The notes under the pieces were generated by a model. It did not search any database. It saw only the letters and a program-made list of their open reading frames with translations, and was not told where the DNA came from. Position numbers and translations under genes: made by a program. This document shows positions 61,601-64,000 of a stretch of 64,000 nt of DNA, piece after piece. Location of the stretch: assembly GCA_027563935.2 (NCBI GenBank), contig JANVAS020000203.1, forward strand, positions 2,604,001 to 2,668,000. The letters run 5' to 3'. The first letter of the stretch is position 1, and each line of letters starts with the position of its first letter. This DNA is from Costus lasius (taxonomy: Eukaryota; Streptophyta; Magnoliopsida; Zingiberales; Costaceae).

Positions 61601-62862
61601 GCCCCAACGATAGTCAGAACAGTGAGGTTTTGCGTCAGAAGGCTTACGCGCTTGATATTTAACGTTGGATTTTAACGGTCCTTTATCTTCTTACTATCAT
61701 GCAAATCCTATGGTGATAGCAGAAGAATAGATCATGCAGTTATTAAATTACTTAAACAGTAAATTAAAAGCATGATGATCTTATGTGGTAAAAGCCCATT
61801 AAGCCTAAGTAAGACCTTAATTAACTTAAGTCTTCACTTGAGCTCTTCATGGGTCTTTAGCATTTCATCTGGCCCAACCCGGACCCAAGCGCTCACTACA
61901 GCTCAGATGCGCCCACCAGGTAAAATGCGCCTGTCCTAGAGTCGAACCCTAGACCTCCCACTGGTGAAGCCACTTGCTGCATGCGCCTCTGCCAAGTGTG
62001 CTCTGTGCTCATGTCTGATTAAATTACAATTTAATCTATCTAGACATGATTGACACGCAGGTCAATTACACTTTATAAATTAATTAAAATGTGATGCGCA
62101 GATCACAATAAATAATTTACAATATTAATCCAGGCACGCAGGCCCCAGCACAGCACACATTAAATTTAGGCAGCCCACATAAGATTAAATAAACATTCAT
62201 TCATGTTATACAAACATCATGTGATCCAATCAAGAAAATAAAATTTTTCGAAAAACCCATTGGCTTCATTTTATTTCCTTATGTGCCCTACTACCTTACA
62301 ACGGTCCATTAATAGGGATCCACTCATCAGACCTCGTCAGACCCACTGCCCTTGCATGCACCAAGTCATAACCGACTTGAGTCGACCTCATGGTCAACAA
62401 TGCATGCGATAAGGGCTGAACGTCCCTCATGAGTTCTGGCAAGCGGGTGTGACCCCGGGCCTTAATCATGAGCGTTCATTGGTTGTCTCAATCAGACATC
62501 GCTACATGCCTTTCTGCAGTCGACCAATAGCCACCACATGCTTGCGCATAGGTGCCATCTGGTCGACCCATCTAGGCTGTCAGATAGTCTGATCAGACTA
62601 TTGGGTCTAGACTGGACGATGACTTCAACCCTAATAACCCGTCTAAGATTTGAAAGCAGGCGCTTAGATCTAATGAGGGGCGCGCAAGATAAGTTTTGTT
62701 TTTGACAAAAACAACAACATGCGCCAACATAGATACATGCGCCAACATACATCTATTTTCGAAAATAAGCATGTAGTTTCGCATGAAGATAACCATTAGA
62801 TCTATTCATACAACATGAATCACACATGTAAAGCAATCATATGAACATACTAGAACCTACAC

Positions 62863-62873
62863 CTCTGATACCA
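62863..62873 (-). other. Copia C primer binding site
   Basis: TGGTATCAGAG in sense orientation, two bases from the 5' LTR. Confidence 0.88.
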
Positions 62874-62875
62874 AT

Positions 62876-64000
62876 TGAAAGTCCCTAATAAGGGGAGGCA
62901 AAACCCTAATAGGCGCATATATAAAATTTTCTCAAGGCGGAATCTAGGGTCTCCTAGGATCGCATGTATGAACATATGATCAACATTAATAACATGTATA
63001 GATCAAGTGAGAGATCATACCAATGCCATTGCTTTGGATGATGACTTGGAAGGAAAGAGGCGTGTGCTTCTTCTCCAAAGGCAATCGCACACAAGATGAG
63101 AGTTGGCTACTCCTTGTCGTTCCTTGTGCTAGCAAGGAACTCCAAGTCTCCTTGATCGCTTGAAGGGAATTGAGATGATCTCTTTTCTTGGCCAAACTCT
63201 CTCCAAGGCGTGAAGACACACTCTACACGAGAGAGGAGAGGCGACAAGAGGTGAAGAGGCGAGAATAGGCCAATGCTCTCGAACGTGAGGCGTGCTTTCT
63301 ATTTTGGAAAGCATGACTTCCAAAAATAGCAAGCCACTAACATCATGCGTTCATGCATTCACTTCAAGTGAACGATCGCATTTTTCTCCCTTGACTTGAA
63401 CCATGCGCTCACACTAAGTGAACCGGTTCAATTTCATTTAGTTCAAAGACCAAATTTAAACCAAGCATTGGTCTAGATCAAATTAAACCATAAGGCTCAA
63501 GATCTAATCGTTCACCTCTTAATGCTCTTGATCTCACCGATCTAGCATCAAATCTCTCGATCGAAGCTTACCGATCTCAAGCTCTAATCAATCAAACATG
63601 ATCAGACCAGACCTCACTTACAATCAGAGTTTAAATCCCTTTAAACTGAACCAAAACAATTCAGTCCACACGATCTGACTTAAGTAAGCCATATCATCAA
63701 ATTGTGCGACCCTAAGGGTTTCCTTTAAATGTCGGTAACGATAACTTACGTTATCACGATCAGTGAGGGGTATCTAGCAACACATCACTGTCTCCCGATA
63801 TAAAGGAAAGAGTCTTCCAAGACTACACCCAAACCACAGCACAAGTGTGAACTCAAGTCACTTGACATATGTGTTTCCTTTGCCACTGGATGTTCTTATT
63901 GGACAAGCGTGTCAAGCCTGTAATTCCAATATGATGAGAGTGGTTAGATCAGATGAACATAGTCATCTGGGTATGGCCATACACTTTCTCAACCATCTCA
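62876..64000 (-). repeat. Copia C 5' LTR (partial, window edge)
   Basis: Aligns with 55448-56580. The remaining ~570 bp, with the outer end and right target duplication, are outside the window. Confidence 0.93.

Larger units (their letters stand above)
55448..64000 (-). mobile_element. Copia C: element of the same family, cut by the window end
   Basis: The 3' LTR is 55448-57145. The coding region and 1.8-kb leader run to about 62860. The 5' LTR starts at 62876 and runs off the window. In the shared 1.1 kb the LTRs show about seven differences by eye, somewhat more than A or B. Primer site and polypurine tract are present. The frame has two stops and no usable ATG at the usual place. Confidence 0.93.

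Overview
This window is plant nuclear DNA, most likely from a monocot. The one clear host gene is a 14-exon cellulose synthase of the CESA1 class. Its N-terminus, its 1073-residue length and its C-terminal ending ([17 protein letters not shown]) resemble grass and other monocot CESA1 proteins. The rest is AT-rich intergenic DNA followed by dense, nested LTR retrotransposons. No bacterial, organellar or viral genes were seen.

Region 1 (1-11,340): the CESA gene on the + strand. Intron 5 carries an old, short, gag-only LTR element. Region 2 (11,340-19,400): intergenic DNA with a hAT-type MITE (8-bp target duplication), a fragment of a host-like gene resembling membrane-of-ER-body proteins, a purine-rich kilobase, and a minisatellite whose units are hairpins with changing but matched arms. 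Region 3 (19,785-24,551): a decayed, internally deleted Athila-like Ty3 element (tRNA-Asp-type primer site, gag and protease traces, no RT or integrase).

Region 4 (24,552-64,000): a layered retrotransposon block. A repeat called R1 here (also present at 13.3-13.8 kb) received Copia A (24,806-42,968, minus strand). Copia A received Copia B (31,859-40,933, plus strand) in its leader. Further along, a Tekay/Del-like chromovirus (43,350-54,944, minus) is split by a solo LTR of the same Copia family (48,702-50,373). Copia C (55,448 to beyond the window end, minus) follows. Five-base target duplications are visible for A (ATCCA), B (CTATA), the Ty3 element (GTAAG) and the solo LTR (GGATG), so the boundaries are firm.

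The three Copia elements and the solo LTR form one family, with LTRs of about 1.67-1.70 kb. The full elements have a 1.8-kb untranslated leader and a single gag-pol frame. Only Copia A keeps the whole 1294-codon frame, with a Glu at the first RNase H catalytic Asp position. B and C carry stops, and B also a frameshift. LTR pairs differ by well under 1% by eye, so insertions are recent. The most interesting structural signals are a pair of covarying hairpins conserved in the Copia leader, the hairpin minisatellite, and an ~80-bp duplication flanking the intronic gag element. I found no clearly new protein system; the novelty, if any, is in these non-coding structures.
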